The notes under the pieces are model-generated. The model made no database searches, had not been told where the DNA came from, and saw nothing but the letters and a program-made list of their open reading frames with translations. This document shows, in pieces, positions 33,701-45,055 of a stretch of DNA of 64,000 nucleotides (positions within the stretch are counted from its first letter, which is position 1; every line of letters starts with the position of its first letter). The DNA is from Dictyophora rubrovolvata. Its lineage: Eukaryota; Basidiomycota; Agaricomycetes; Phallales; Phallaceae. The DNA lies in contig CP114117.1 of the NCBI GenBank assembly GCA_029959195.1, positions 1,736,001-1,800,000 of the forward strand, written 5' to 3'. Both the position numbers and the translations under genes were made by a program.

Positions 33701-36368
33701 CCTTGACTTTCTCGCTGAGTAGTTGAAAATGGTGCTAACCAAAAAACCACAGTTACAGACGATTTCAAATGCTGAAGAGTGAATAAATTTTATACACATG
33801 CAGCGTTTCGTTAATTGAGCATTACCCTTTCCCCCAGACTCAGTGAGCTCCGGCTTAGATCTGGTGAAAAACAGGTAAATAGGAACTACCTTTCTTGGTA
33901 TCTTTCAATTCTCATTCTCAATATTTACCTTTAGGTCTATCGGAAGCTTTCTGAACACAATGATATCCGCTTCCCGAGTAGAGTTGAGAAAGCTGCTGAT
34001 AAGATTTTTATTTTGATACAAGTATAAATAATTGCTTTATCTTTTCCATGAACCCGCTTACCCGGTATTAGGCTGTCTTGGGAGGCGTGCCTCTTGGTGC
34101 ACCAGAATATAAAACTTCTGATAGTCAGCCTTTTTTAGAGGCCATAACGATCTTGAAACATTCGGTTCGTGTCACTCGAAGTAAGTAGTCTTGAGATGAT
34201 TTTGAGGTCAAGTTCCTAATTATAATAGCTATCGTTGAGGTCGCGTTAGTGAAAAAACAGGGTTTAGTACTCAAATCTGGAATGGAACTGTGAGTAGCGT
34301 AATATTCTATAAATACGATAAATCCATTACCTGCTACTTTATTAGACTTCGCAGCCTCACTGGCAAAGCATGGGAAGATCGACCTATCGTTCTTCGACAA
34401 ATAGACCATATCGGGGAAAAAAGTATCAGAGTGAATAATTCACTTTAACTAATGGGCATATATCGAACATACTCATTAGGTCTTGGCGCAAAACAATATC
34501 ATGACTTTAGCAGCATTGAGAAGGACTACACCGTCGCACTTAGAATTGGTGCGAATCGCCGTATATTAAGTTTTATTGGTACTCTTACACCTCTTAATTA
34601 TAGATATTAAACCGTAGACCCCCTTTTGGGACCCAAATTCTTACTGCGATTTCTGAGCTCCCACAATATCATTTGGATGTCACTGATTCATGCATTCAAC
34701 CCTCGAGAAAAAACAAGGCGATCACGGTAGAACTCACCATCAAATGCAGGCTGAGCGAAGACACCGGTGAAATAAACAGAAATTTTAAACGCAAATCCGC
34801 CATGTTAGGAATGACATCCATTTTGACTCTGACAAACGAATTTGGTTTTATTGATTTTCGACGCATACCGTGAGTTAAGACATGATGATGTTTTTGATAA
34901 TGGAAACTGACCCAAGAACATCCAGAACCCGAGCGTTGCGCCAACCGAAAGTTTTTTCAGTGACCGTCGCACTTGAGAAACCAAGCCAATCTATTATCGT
35001 AACCATTAGTCCGGTGTGCTATGTTATGACTTACCTGGTGGCGAGTGCTCTAACGCCGAAACCTAGGACAACTTCGCAGGTTTGTCCGTGATGACAACGT
35101 ATAAACCTTCTATTTCTGCTGGCGAATATCCTGTTCCCCAAACAAAGCCCCCAGGCTATGACGTAGTACAGTCGTTCCGTTCCGTTTCAGCCTTTCGAAA
35201 CTAATGATCTAAAAGGATGAAATCTTGGCGGGACTAGAAGATGATCCAACCTTTTGGCAGACGGCAATTGACTCTGATGAAGCACTTGAACCTAGTAAGC
35301 TAATCCTGAGTTGAGGGCAGCGCTAACTTTCTACAGAAACAGTCGAAAAAACTCTTACGGCAGAACAGAACAGTGAATGTCCGAAACAATTCTCCGATCT
35401 GGGTAAAACATCAACGGCGCTGGACAAACTACCCAATGGAAACTACAGGTCAGCTGAACATTGTTATATCAAACATATGACACATACGCTACCGTAGGTG
35501 TAACCATACATGCAAGAGGAAAAATCAATGCCGACATCTTTGGTGAATTCATTTGAACTTGATTGTGAACATCAAATTTTCATTGCATGTTTACAGTTGT
35601 CGGGACGGTCTATCCCGCCCTCCCAAACGAGGTTCTGTTTCATGTCCACCAAGCAGTATTCAAGCACCTGAACCTCGACCACCACTTAAAAGGCCGGTTG
35701 CTTTCAATAGTCATAATACTGGAGGAACGCTATTCCCGAAGTCAACTGTAACCGCTAAACTTCTTGTTCTCCCTACCCCGTCTCTTTTGTCTACTGAAAA
35801 AAGGTCGGGGACGACGAAAAAAGGAGAAACAACAGATTTGATAGGGTCGGATTCAGAAAATTTACCTTCCAGTGACGACGAGAGTTTACCGCATCCTGAT
35901 GAATTCTTTAAACACTTCGGAGAAATTTGTGATGAAGATGTCATTGTTATCGAGGATTCAGAAAGCCGGAGCCAATCAATGATAACAGATCATAGCACAG
36001 AGCTTTCTCCAGTACTATCCAAAAAGCGAAAATCACCAGCAGTAACTGTGTCGCGACAGCTGAAGTGTCAGAAATTGAATGATGTCTCACCGGACAGTCC
36101 AGCAATCAGCTTCAATGGAGCAGAAGCAACCCATCCCATGCCCCTTTTCTTACCAAGCTCTCCCTTTGACAGGAACGAAACAGATTTCACTATAGTCTCT
36201 CAAACTTTTACCTTAGATAGCAGAATGGACGCGTGCAACCAGTTTTCAGACGAAAAGGTGAATGAAAAAGAAGAGTGTAACGACGATGATAAACAAAATC
36301 ATCCGTTGGACGGGTACGCAAGAGATTATGCAGAATTATGTGCCTGGTTAATGGACGTCGCCGAATAA
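30755..36368 (+). CDS. MER3: Meiotic DNA helicase HFM1/MER3
   Basis: Ski2-like superfamily-2 helicase that stabilises crossover intermediates in meiosis. Start MDWLADDDDDWDDSF. Motifs, all completed by splicing: VICAPTGSGKT (Walker A), MAPTKALCSERFRDW, ITTPEKFDSL, LIDEVHILND (DEVH box), VVSATVPNINDVAEWVG, YGIGVHHAGLG, ATSTLAVGVNLPAHT and QMIGRAGRPQFD. Winged-helix and Sec63 regions follow, then the HFM1-type cysteine cluster CNHTCKRKNQCRHLCCRDG, and a Ser-rich acidic tail ending ..LCAWLMDVAE. The gene has well over twenty introns and at least three micro-exons (10, 10 and 16 nt). It appears intact despite the fragmented frame. Confidence 0.93.
31250..31259 (+). other. 10-nt micro-exon of MER3 (Walker A)
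   Basis: GTCATTTGTG sits between an acceptor (..ATGCTTAG) and a donor (GTGAGT). It encodes V-I-C plus the first base of Ala, and only its inclusion builds NLVICAPTGSGKT from the flanking exons. Confidence 0.87.
31710..31719 (+). other. 10-nt micro-exon of MER3 (motif Ia region)
   Basis: TATAACGACT lies between an acceptor (..ATCACTCAG) and a donor (GTAAGC). Joined to ..AKQSTI and to CCCGAAAAGTTC.. it gives STIIITTPEKFDSLSRNW, the expected helicase block; no other joining gives it. Confidence 0.86.
33022..33037 (+). other. 16-nt micro-exon of MER3 (motif VI)
   Basis: GGACGTCCTCAATTTG between acceptor ..CTTACAAG and donor GTTGGT completes QMIGRAGRPQFD, the conserved motif VI of the helicase. 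Confidence 0.85.
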
Positions 36369-36430
36369 ATTCTATTGGATTAGATGACGTTAACATCCCA
36401 AACACAGCTGTGTCATTGATAAGTAATATT

Positions 36431-37816
36431 TTACTTTTCGGAAATATAAATCGATAGTGCATCTGCAAATCGTGGATCCCAAGCCACCGGTGAGTTTGGG
36501 TCAATGATTTCCCAACCAGCAAGGTCTGCTCTCCACTTCAGCTCCTTCTGTATTCGCTCCGCACGTAGCTCTACTTCAGTCGGTGGTGGGTAATTTCGCT
36601 CGTCTTTCGTAGGTTCTCGTTCATGTCGAGCCAATTCTCTCGCGACCTTGATTTTCTGGGGCAACCCATCATAGTATGATTTCCGAGCCTTTCCAATATC
36701 CGGAGATAGAGACGACAGCTTGTAGAATCTTTCCACGTCGATATCAAATGATAAATCGCACTCTGAAGAAGTTTGATCGCCGTCTGGTAGAGGTCCTCGA
36801 ATAGGTCTGGCCGTTCCTTTTATTAACTGATAAGCGGCCTCTGCTCCGCGCTGCACGTCATTTCGGCGGTTGAAGAATTCCCAAATCATGAGAGGAATAT
36901 ATTTCAGCCCAATGAGATTTCTAAAGTGGAGTAGTAGGATGGGGGGATACCGAGGTATTTCATAAGGTATTTCTTTTGTTCGATGGTCCAGCGCATCGGC
37001 CGCTGCATTGGACTGGAACCGTAACGGAGGATGGATCATTGTGGGGGGTAATAGTGATGACCTGGTTGGCAATTCCGTATCAATCGAAAATTCCTCATCA
37101 AAAACGTTATCATCCTCCAATTCTTTTGATAAGACTGCTTCCTTGTCGATGATATCTAAAGGTTCTGTCCATCCGCGTTTTAGCCCGTTCATATACTCTT
37201 TGAAAGTATGACGCCCAATCAAAATAATGCCTCCTTCCATGTATCGTTTTCGTGCTTCCCCTCTGGCATGACTAGGAATTCCCAAAGTTTCCAAGATTGG
37301 CGGAGGGTCGAGGCCTAGGTCTACCCGTCTTTGCGATTTTATTTGTTCAGAGACTAGCTCCGCAAGACTACCATAACGTTTTCCCTTTATCATATCGTAA
37401 TCAACAGCGGCGGCAACGAAAATTGGCTATAACAATAACAATCCCTTAAATTCTAAGTACTTTGGAATCAGATATAGACGAGGACTCACTTTAACATACT
37501 TGCGAAAATATTGCAAGGCTCGGTCGCTGTCTTCATCTCCTGGACACTTGCTTCCATACACAAAGATTTTTCTAGGAAATTGGGTGCTGGATAATGGCTC
37601 TTCCGAGAGTTGTCGAACCTTATCGATATAGATCCTTTGGATTTCTTTGCACTTGCGGCGATCATATGCATAGAGACCAAGAGCAGAAGAGGTGAGGGAT
37701 AAAAATATAAGCCAATTCCGAGAGGGTAGTTTGGGTCTTTTGTTTAGCCAACTCGGTGAGATGCCCATAAACTGAAAGACATACTGGCGGTTTGTCTGAG
37801 GAGCGGACGAGGACAT
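36431..37816 (-). CDS. TIM54: Mitochondrial inner membrane translocase subunit Tim54
   Basis: Component of the TIM22 carrier-insertion complex. The first exon (MSSSAPQTNRQYVFQFMG) contains the family block RPKLPSRNWLIFLSLTSS, then the single membrane segment and YDRRKCKEIQRIYIDKV. A small second exon follows, then a long third exon with PIFVAAAVDYDMIKGKRYGS, PRYPPILLLHFRNLIG, WEFFNRRNDVQRGAEAAYQL and ERFYKLSSLSPDIGKARKSY. The end is ..PRFADALSIYISEK. Length and order fit the family. It is divergent from the HYPK-like gene with 84 bp between start codons. Confidence 0.9.
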
Positions 37817-37900
37817 GCCAGCAGTCCGTCTTGTTTTTAGCGCCGAATCGGAGGAACTCCGACGGTATTGGCAGCTACAAGCTATCTCAAAGCTATTTAG

Positions 37901-38287
37901 ATGGCAACAAACACTCGTAATGGGAGGGTTGATCCCGAAGTAGTTATTAACGTATTGTTTTTTTTCTTTCTTCAGAACGAAGAAACTTGACTAAAATTTA
38001 CAATAGTTTGCGGATGGATGGTCTTATTCAAAGCAGCGCATGGAAGAAGCATTCAGGAGCGGTTTGTTCGATAAGGCTCCTGCAAAAGCAGCGAAGGAGT
38101 CGCATAATTGTAAGAAAGAGGATGTGGAATTTATTGTAAGACGTTGCAATTCTCCTTGTTGTATCTTTATACATATTACACAATCCAGGTCAATGAGCTT
38201 GAAGTATCTCGAATACAAGCTGAGAGAGCATTAGTGGCCGCAAGTGGGGATGTGATAAAGGCTTTGCAAATATTGATATCTCCATGA
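37901..38287 (+). CDS. HYPK-like protein (NatA regulator, UBA-like)
   Basis: Three exons: MATNTRNGRVDPEVVIN; FADGWSYSKQRMEEAFRSG.. to ..KKEDVEFI; VNELEVSRIQAERALVAASG and DVIKALQILISP. The C-terminal UBA-like half (KKEDVEFIVNELEVSRIQAE) closely follows human HYPK, which binds the N-terminal acetyltransferase NatA at the ribosome. The first exon is inferred from an intron (37952-38006) that joins in frame; the C-terminal exons are secure. The gene lies head to head with TIM54. Confidence 0.78.
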
Positions 38288-38497
38288 AGAAAAGAGGGAA
38301 AACACTTTCTCTGGAGTCTCGTTGGGCCAAGTCTAAAAATGTGATATATTTAATAGTAGTGGTACGATGGAGGAAGAAGGTTTTATAGAAGAAGATTGGA
38401 TAACAGCCATGTTAAAGAAATCGATAGCAAAGACACAAGTACACACAATCAATATAAAATGCTTTTAGAATGGAATGAAAGCTTCTCATTACGCCCA

Positions 38498-38945
38498 TTA
38501 TTTCTTTTTGGGTTTGCCATTTACCCCCATTGCCTGTCGTGGTGGCACCTGTCCGTAATCCTTCGCACGACGGAAAAGAAGAACATGAGGTTCGGGAGCT
38601 GGTGGAAACTATAAGGAACAGATGCATTGCTGGCATAAAATAACTATTTGGCTTACCGTGAACTTCGTAATGCTCCCAACCCAAACTTTGCGTAATTCCA
38701 ATGCCACGCCACTCTTCTTCGGCCAGCAACCGTAAAACATCAGGCTGCTGGGGGTTTTGAAAAAATTCACGAGGTATCAATTTGAGCAGTGGCTTGGGTA
38801 AAATGACGTGTCGGTATTCAAACAAATCATCTGAGTACCGTTCAGAATAGTGAATTCTAAAGAACAGAGATAGGAAAAGAAAAGAAGAAAATAAGAACCA
38901 GAAATCAACTCACTTCTCGATATATTCCTCTCGCTTGTGAGCCAT
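38498..38945 (-). CDS. CKS1: Cyclin-dependent kinase regulatory subunit Cks1/Suc1
   Basis: Small CDK-binding adaptor of about 110 residues. Exon 1 is [11 protein letters not shown]; then [52 protein letters not shown], and across the last intron [18 protein letters not shown]. The phosphate-binding and CDK-binding surfaces (RYSDDxFEYRHV, LGWEHYE, HxPEPHxLLF) are all present. The last acceptor is the CCACCAG just after a competing TTATAG; only the former keeps the frame. It converges on the HYPK-like gene. Confidence 0.93.
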
Positions 38946-39906
38946 TATTATTCAGGAAATCACGGAATGTAATCGGTATACGAGGTGGTGCGAGTGCAAA
39001 CAGTGGGGAAGCGCGTCCCGTCACGGCCGTCACAAAGGCTGTATTAGGGCTTCCAACCAATCGAGTTCTCACACATTATTAGGAAATTTTTGAACGGAAC
39101 TTTGGACAGTTGTTGAAAAATCAAATTGCATTAGAACAATTAGGTATTTTACATCATTATTAAAATCGTCCAAAATACTGTTATATACTGGAGAAACCAA
39201 GGTTATTAGCGCTCGAGGCTTTCGGTGGATTGAACGTTAGAACGGCAAAGCTATTCAGACTCGCCTTTAAGGTCCTCATCCACACCCATGTTCTGTCTGG
39301 ATTCGCATCGGACAAAAGCACGATACAAATTCTTAGACAAAAGCGTGTTCTTGCGAACAGGCAGTAATTCAAAAAGGGTGTGTAGACAGGTTACCAGAGT
39401 GTTCATCCAAGAAAAAAGAATAAAATATAACTTGGAATTTAACTCACATATGTCGCCATGCTTTATGTAGCAAGGTTCACAAACGAATGCGAATGTGGAT
39501 CGCGACTAGGTGGTCCCGCGTCATCGCTCCTCGACCGTAGGGAGAAACATCAGCTGGGACTGTTTTATGTACGAACCGTTTTTTTCTCTACGACAGTTGT
39601 CTGGACCACGAAGATACATTCAAACGATATGTATCAAAAGATAGCAACACGTTCAAATCCAGCAGTGAAGCCGGTTGGGTTCATCGCGGTAATTTGGCCG
39701 TCGCTGGTGAAAAAGAAAGAAAAAAAAAGTTCTACGAAACTGTTACTAAGCTTTTTATAACCTGTCTTATCGGAGTTTCAATTGGGCATACATGGAACTT
39801 AAATGAGCGCCCGATGGCTAGATTGAGTATCTGTCTCTCCATATACCGAAGGATATGGACGTTCATAGATTTTCATCAATAGAGAGGCCTTTCTTCTCCT
39901 ACGCTC
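38946..39906. other. Interval between CKS1 and the WC-2-like gene
   Basis: A 961-bp interval upstream of both genes. It holds one weak candidate small gene on the minus strand (39245-39461, listed separately). The rest shows nothing recognisable. Confidence 0.45.
39245..39461 (-). CDS. Possible small protein (about 36 residues), weak
   Basis: A start MATY (ATG near 39461) followed by a GTGAGT donor can be joined at ..TTCGCAAG to NTLLSKNLYRAFVRCESRQN and MGVDEDLKGESE before a stop. The splice is open and in frame, and the tail is hydrophilic. I recognise no family, and such short joins occur by chance, so this is only a candidate. Confidence 0.22.
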
Positions 39907-41221
39907 ATGAGCACCGCCAGCTCCAGCCTCGTCACTGCACCAAAGGTTCAGACTACCACCTACGAGTTTACTAAAAGGAAGCGATGGACAGATACTCTGT
40001 TTTTAGAAACATCGGAAGCGATATTCTTCATCATCTCGCCGTCTTTCAAAATTTTGTACTGCAGTTCTGCAGTCGTTGAGATCCTCGGGTGGAAAGAGGA
40101 TCAGCTTGTAGACGCAGATTTGGGGTCTTTTATTGAACGTATGGCTGTATATTGACAATATTTTGTATACTGAACCATTGTTACAGAGGAAGACCTTGAG
40201 AATTTCATGTGGGCGTTTACAGAAGTTCTCCGCCTGGGCCATAGCCTTTTTACGTACACCCGTTTCAAATTCGAACACCCTCCGTCCATGACGTCCGTTC
40301 CAAGCCTCCTGTTTGAGGTCAAAGGCCGTATGCATTACTTCACAGGACAACCACACGCACGCTGCGTGTTCCTGTCAGCCATGCCCTATCCAAATCGTGA
40401 CATTACTCTGTATGTCATGTATCTCCCTTCTTGTGCGGCATTTTCTCATCTTAGTCCAGCCTTAACTCTTTCCTCGGATTGAAAATAGAAAACGAGAGTT
40501 TATCCCGACGCATTCGCGTATGTTTGTCAACCCCTTGACAAGAATGGTCTTCTCAGCACTTTTCTGTTTTCATAGGAAACGAAGCTTCTCATAGAAACAT
40601 CGATTCATACACAAGAGATGCCAACTTCACAATCACAGTCAAGTTGCTATACTCACGGGGACGATAGTCCAGAGAGTATCCTGAAAAGCCCTTCGGTTTT
40701 CTTTGCGTCTAAATCCAAATCTGGTCATTATACTTCGTTCATCTACCCCGAGTCTTCCAACTCGGAATTGTCTAATTGTGGTGCAGATTTTTTGGGTTCT
40801 CCAAGAGCACTGGAAGACTTGTCCTTCGGAGACATCGACTACGATGACGTTCAGCGTAAAAAGAAGGTCGGTTACTTTTTTTCCTCAAATATTGGGATGA
40901 GTTGGTCTAATACGATAGTCTTAAAGAAAACCATTATCGGGGAAGAGCAGCGCGTGTGTATGAAGTGTGGGCGTACCGATTCTCCCGAGTGGCGCAAAGT
41001 GGGTTTTTTTCTCTCCCAAGCCTACATGCTTTTGAACTTATCTCGTCTCCTAGGGACCTCATGGTCCTAAAACCTTGTGCAATGCTTGTGGTCTGCGATG
41101 GGCCAAAAGTACACGCAAGGACGAGCCCGAAATAGGCGCGACGCTGAAGGCCGCGTCCATGCCTTCATCCGACAATTATTCTTCTTCGGGAATAGTCAAT
41201 AACAAGCATATGATCTTTTGA
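39907..41221 (+). CDS. WC-2: White-collar-2-like PAS/GATA transcription factor
   Basis: Partner of WC-1 in fungal blue-light sensing. After a short N-terminus ([20 protein letters not shown]), the PAS domain reads [34 protein letters not shown], then [20 protein letters not shown], with no LOV-type flavin cysteine motif, as expected for WC-2. The C-terminal zinc finger is [20 protein letters not shown] and [13 protein letters not shown], a CX2C-X18-CX2C GATA finger split by an intron inside RK|GPHGP. The protein ends ..[11 protein letters not shown]. Targets are not visible here; no WC-1 homologue is in the window. Confidence 0.9.
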
Positions 41222-41998
41222 AGCATCTATGAATGGAACATATGGATTTCACAGTAGCTCAGGGTGCTCGCCATGTGGAGACACTCCGAGTTTTTTTCGT
41301 ACCTTCCGAATTAGTTACGATGCATAACAGTTGTTGCTAAACTCTCTAAACAATATCCTCAATTTCTAATGGAAAACGTCCTGAGCAAAATGTTACAAAC
41401 CATGATTTGATTGAAAGTTTGGTCAACAGAAAGTGCGAATCGCGGCGCCGACTGACTGTGACAGGGGTGTTGCCAATCATGATTTAGCATATGCTAACTT
41501 TCACCGAGTCTGCTGAACGTACCATGGCCGAGATGGCCTCAGTTGCCACTGGCTATTTCCTTGGCCCCTCTACTATAATGTCTCTTTTGGTTTAGTTCTA
41601 ATCGTGCATGCTGCAGCCCAGGTTTTTCTCCATTCCACAGGGTTGGCACCGATTTTCGCTGGCATCCTGGAAATCCGCACTTGACCTTATCTTTTTCGTT
41701 CATGATGGGCATACGCAAGGTCGTGTCAGAATACCCCTCTGTCTCCTGATTTTTTTTGGAAAAGAACCATGCAGACATTACAGCTTCTGGTATTCCTAGT
41801 TGAATGACCCATCTGATTAGGATACTAGACGGAGGACCTTGCAACGTATGGGTCTGAGATAACTATATCGTCTCGGTAGGCATTTTTATATATAAGCAAA
41901 GAGACGATTAATTTAGAAAAAGAAGTAAAGAGGAAGAGTTTCTCGCCAGTCTACTTTTGTCTTCTTGGTTATTCGCCTATTTTCGACCTCGAGACACT
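41222..41998. other. Gene-free interval upstream of chitinase
   Basis: A 777-bp interval. A minus-strand open frame at 41539-41844 has no recognisable domain and is not supported. The 3' flank of the WC-2-like gene and the chitinase promoter, including TATATATAAGC-like sequence at about 41888, lie here. Confidence 0.5.
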
Positions 41999-44665
41999 AT
42001 GATAATGTGTTACTGGGCAATCTACATTCTATTATGGTTCACTACCGACACCATTTGTGGTCCAACCCAAGTTATGCATCGACCTGCAAATTACAAGACC
42101 CAACCGCGCTCGGACTTAGATACAGTTCGTGACGATTCCCTCATAACGACCAAGAAGAACGGGCTGCAAAAGCGGTCTACAGGCTACATTTCAGCAGGCT
42201 ACTTTACTAACTGGTTTGTATCGTGCTATTCACACCTGCTGATGGATAACTTAAGTGTTGGCAGGGGTATTTATGCTCGAAATTTCCAGCCAACCAATAT
42301 CGTGTCTTCGACACTTACTCATATTTTATATGCCTTCGCCGATGTCGACCCGAATTCGGGTAATATTAGTCTTACAGATGTCTATGCTGATGAACAGGTT
42401 TGTCGTTCCACAACAACACTACCAGCATGTTTGATGATAAGAACTTTTGTATAGAAACATTTCCCGGGAGACTCATGGGACGAACCTGTACGTCAATTTG
42501 CATTATCATTTAATTCAATTATGCTAAAGTACTTTATGCGAAGGGGAACAACCTTTATGGTTGTTTGAAACAGATGTATTTGTTGAAGATGCAGAAACGG
42601 TACTTCTACTTATTTCCTTCTGTATCCACCGCGTGTGCTATAACATAGAAACCTATATTTAGAACTCTCAAGGTTTTATTATCTGTTGGCGGTTGGACAT
42701 ACTCACAAAGTGGACACTTTGATTTTGTGACCAACGCGGCATACAGACAAAACTTTATTAGCAATGCTGTCGAAATGGTCGAAGGTGCATAAGTACTCTC
42801 GTTTTCCTACTGTTCGATTTATGACCAATTTCGACCATTTTTAGACTATGGTTTAGATGGAATGTATGTGTTTAACTGCATTGTTGTCGCTTTGATAAGT
42901 CTCATCCCCATTGTTAGTGATCTGGATTTTGAGTACCCGAGTTCTTCTGCTCAAGGAACTGGATTCGCCAGCCTCATTACGGAGTTGAGAAGTGCATTTA
43001 ACCAACTAGCGGAACGTAAAGGCGATACGGTGCCATATCAAATAACGGTGCTTATGCGCTTCTCTCCTATACCGTCGTATATTCTAATATCCTGTTATAG
43101 GCTGCCGTCTCTGCTGGAGCGGAGAACAACCAAGTATGTCCTAAAAGTAAAAACAGGGCAAGGACTAACCTTAAGATGAACAGTATCTCGTGATACCTAC
43201 TATGGATCCAGCTCTTTCGTATTGGAATCTTATGGTGAATTCAAATTTCTTTGATTACGAGCGAAGCTTTAAAATTTTTATAAGGCATATGATTATGCCG
43301 GCTCTTGGTCGAATGTCGTGAGTTTACAGGCCCCTCCTTCCTTTTTCGCGGTCAACTTCAATGTCCTACGAATAGAGCGATGACCAGGCGAATTTGTATG
43401 GCGGTCAAATCTCCAATGTTAGCACTGACATGGCCTTCAAGAGCTATCTTGCTCGAGGTGCTACCTCGAGTAAAATATCAATGGGTACGATATTAACGCT
43501 CTAATGGATTTCGTTATTAATCACCATGGAAGGGATGCCTCTATACGGACGTGGATTTGAACAAACAACTGGGATTCGGGAACCTTTCAATGGGGTAGGT
43601 ACAAGGAAGATCGAACGCTCTGTTTTCTTTACCTTGTTTTTAGGTCGGACCAGGCACCTGGGAAGCTGGGTGAGATATCTGCGAAGCTTTAATTCGTTTT
43701 CCTGATGCTTTGACAGTGTATATGATTACAAGGATCTTCCTCTCGCCGGCGCCGAAGTCATTTTCGAATCAAACAATGTCGCAAGCTATTCATATGATTC
43801 TTCGAAAGAAGAGCTCATTTCATACGATACTCCTCAAACCGTTCAAATTAAGGCTCAATATATAGTGAAAAATAACATGGCGGTATTGTGTTTTGCTGGC
43901 AGTCGGAAAATTATCACGCGTTGATATGTTAACAAGGGATCGATGTTCTGGTCTCTCGATTCGGATAACGTTGGCAATGCTTCTCTAGTTGGAACAAGCG
44001 CGAGCACCTTGAAAGCTTTAGATCAAACAGAGGTAATGCTTTTTGAATCATACTATGTGGATGTGAATCAGACTCATGTTTTGGTAGAACCATTTAAGGT
44101 AAACTTACGGACTTTTATTAAAGGTTAAGACACTTTCATAACTCGCTGCAGTTATCCCGACAGCATATGGACTAATATTGCCAACAACATGGGAACCCTG
44201 AATTCCACTTCTCCGTCTAGCAGCCTTCCTAGCACATCATCTCCCACTTCGTCATCAAGTTCGTCATCAAGTTCGTCATCAAGTTCGTCATCAAGTCCTT
44301 CACCAAGTACTTCACCACCTTCTTCGCCATCTGCACCTACGACAGGAATCTGTGCTGGCGTAAATGCATGGGATTCTTCGGTGGGATCTTACTCAGAAGT
44401 TATGTTGCGACATTTATAGCTTACGCAGTCACAGGTTGCATATAACGGCGGCCAGAATGTCACGTATGGTATTGTACATTCCCCTCCTAAAAGTTTTTCC
44501 GACACTTATTTGAGCCAAGTTGGTGATCTCTGGACGGCCAAGTGGTGGACTCAGAACGACACACGTAAGAGATTGTTTTTGATATGATTAGATGGCTTGT
44601 TAATGTTACCTGTAGCTGGAGGTTCGGCCGGTGTCTGGACGGAAGCTAGTCCTTGCACGGCTTAG
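41999..44665 (+). CDS. Secreted GH18 chitinase with C-terminal CBM5/12
   Basis: Signal peptide MIMCYWAIYILLWFTTDTICG. The GH18 barrel reads GYISAGYFTNWGIYARNFQP, SSTLTHILYAFADVD, KVLLSVGGWTYSQ, and the catalytic DGIDLDFEYP, whose DxxDxDxE is completed by an intron inside Ile. Later blocks: ITAAVSAGAENNQ, MAYDYAGSWS, GMPLYGRGFEQTTG and SMFWSLDSD. A Ser-rich linker follows, encoded in part by 12-bp repeats, then a CBM5/12-type domain: CAGVNAWDSS, VAYNGGQNVTY, LWTAKWWTQNDTP and GVWTEASPCTA. This is a modular exo-acting or wall-remodelling chitinase. Many short introns; all motifs are intact. Confidence 0.93.
44247..44296. repeat. 12-bp tandem repeat in the chitinase linker
   Basis: About four copies of TTCGTCATCAAG encode the Ser run between the GH18 and CBM domains. 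Confidence 0.85.
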
Positions 44666-45055
44666 ATCGCAAATGTAACTAAGTCTCCCACTCGCTGGAT
44701 CTTGTAAATATTTTCCTCACGTACGTAGCGTGTAAACTTTGCATTTCTATGTAACGGGTCAGGACATATACGGAAATTTAATTTATCTGCATCATGATGA
44801 AAGACTTCAGTTAGTTGCGTTTGCGTCGTGACAATTCTGACTAAAGCTAAGGAGAATCTGGGAACTTGAAACCTTTATTTTGCCTTCAACTTTTTGACTT
44901 CGGAGCTCAACCCAAGCTCAACCTATCATAGCCACATCGTCACACGTTCTGGTATCAGTCACATCTGGCTGCATTGCGCGCCGACACCGTTCTTGAACGT
45001 TCACTCTTCATTCACTCTATTATTTTCGCAGCATTTTCTAATAGAATTAGCTGAG
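44666..45055. other. Gene-free interval
   Basis: A 390-bp interval between the chitinase stop and the UBLCP1 start. I see no supported gene or repeat in it. Confidence 0.5.

Noticed and set aside
39651-39660. GTTCAAATCC, resembling a tRNA B box
   Set aside because: The flanking bases do not form a T-arm stem and no A box or acceptor stem is found upstream.
41539-41844. 101-codon minus-strand frame with CGFPGC
   Set aside because: One cysteine pair resembles a finger start, but no further ligands, no splice support and no family; probably chance.
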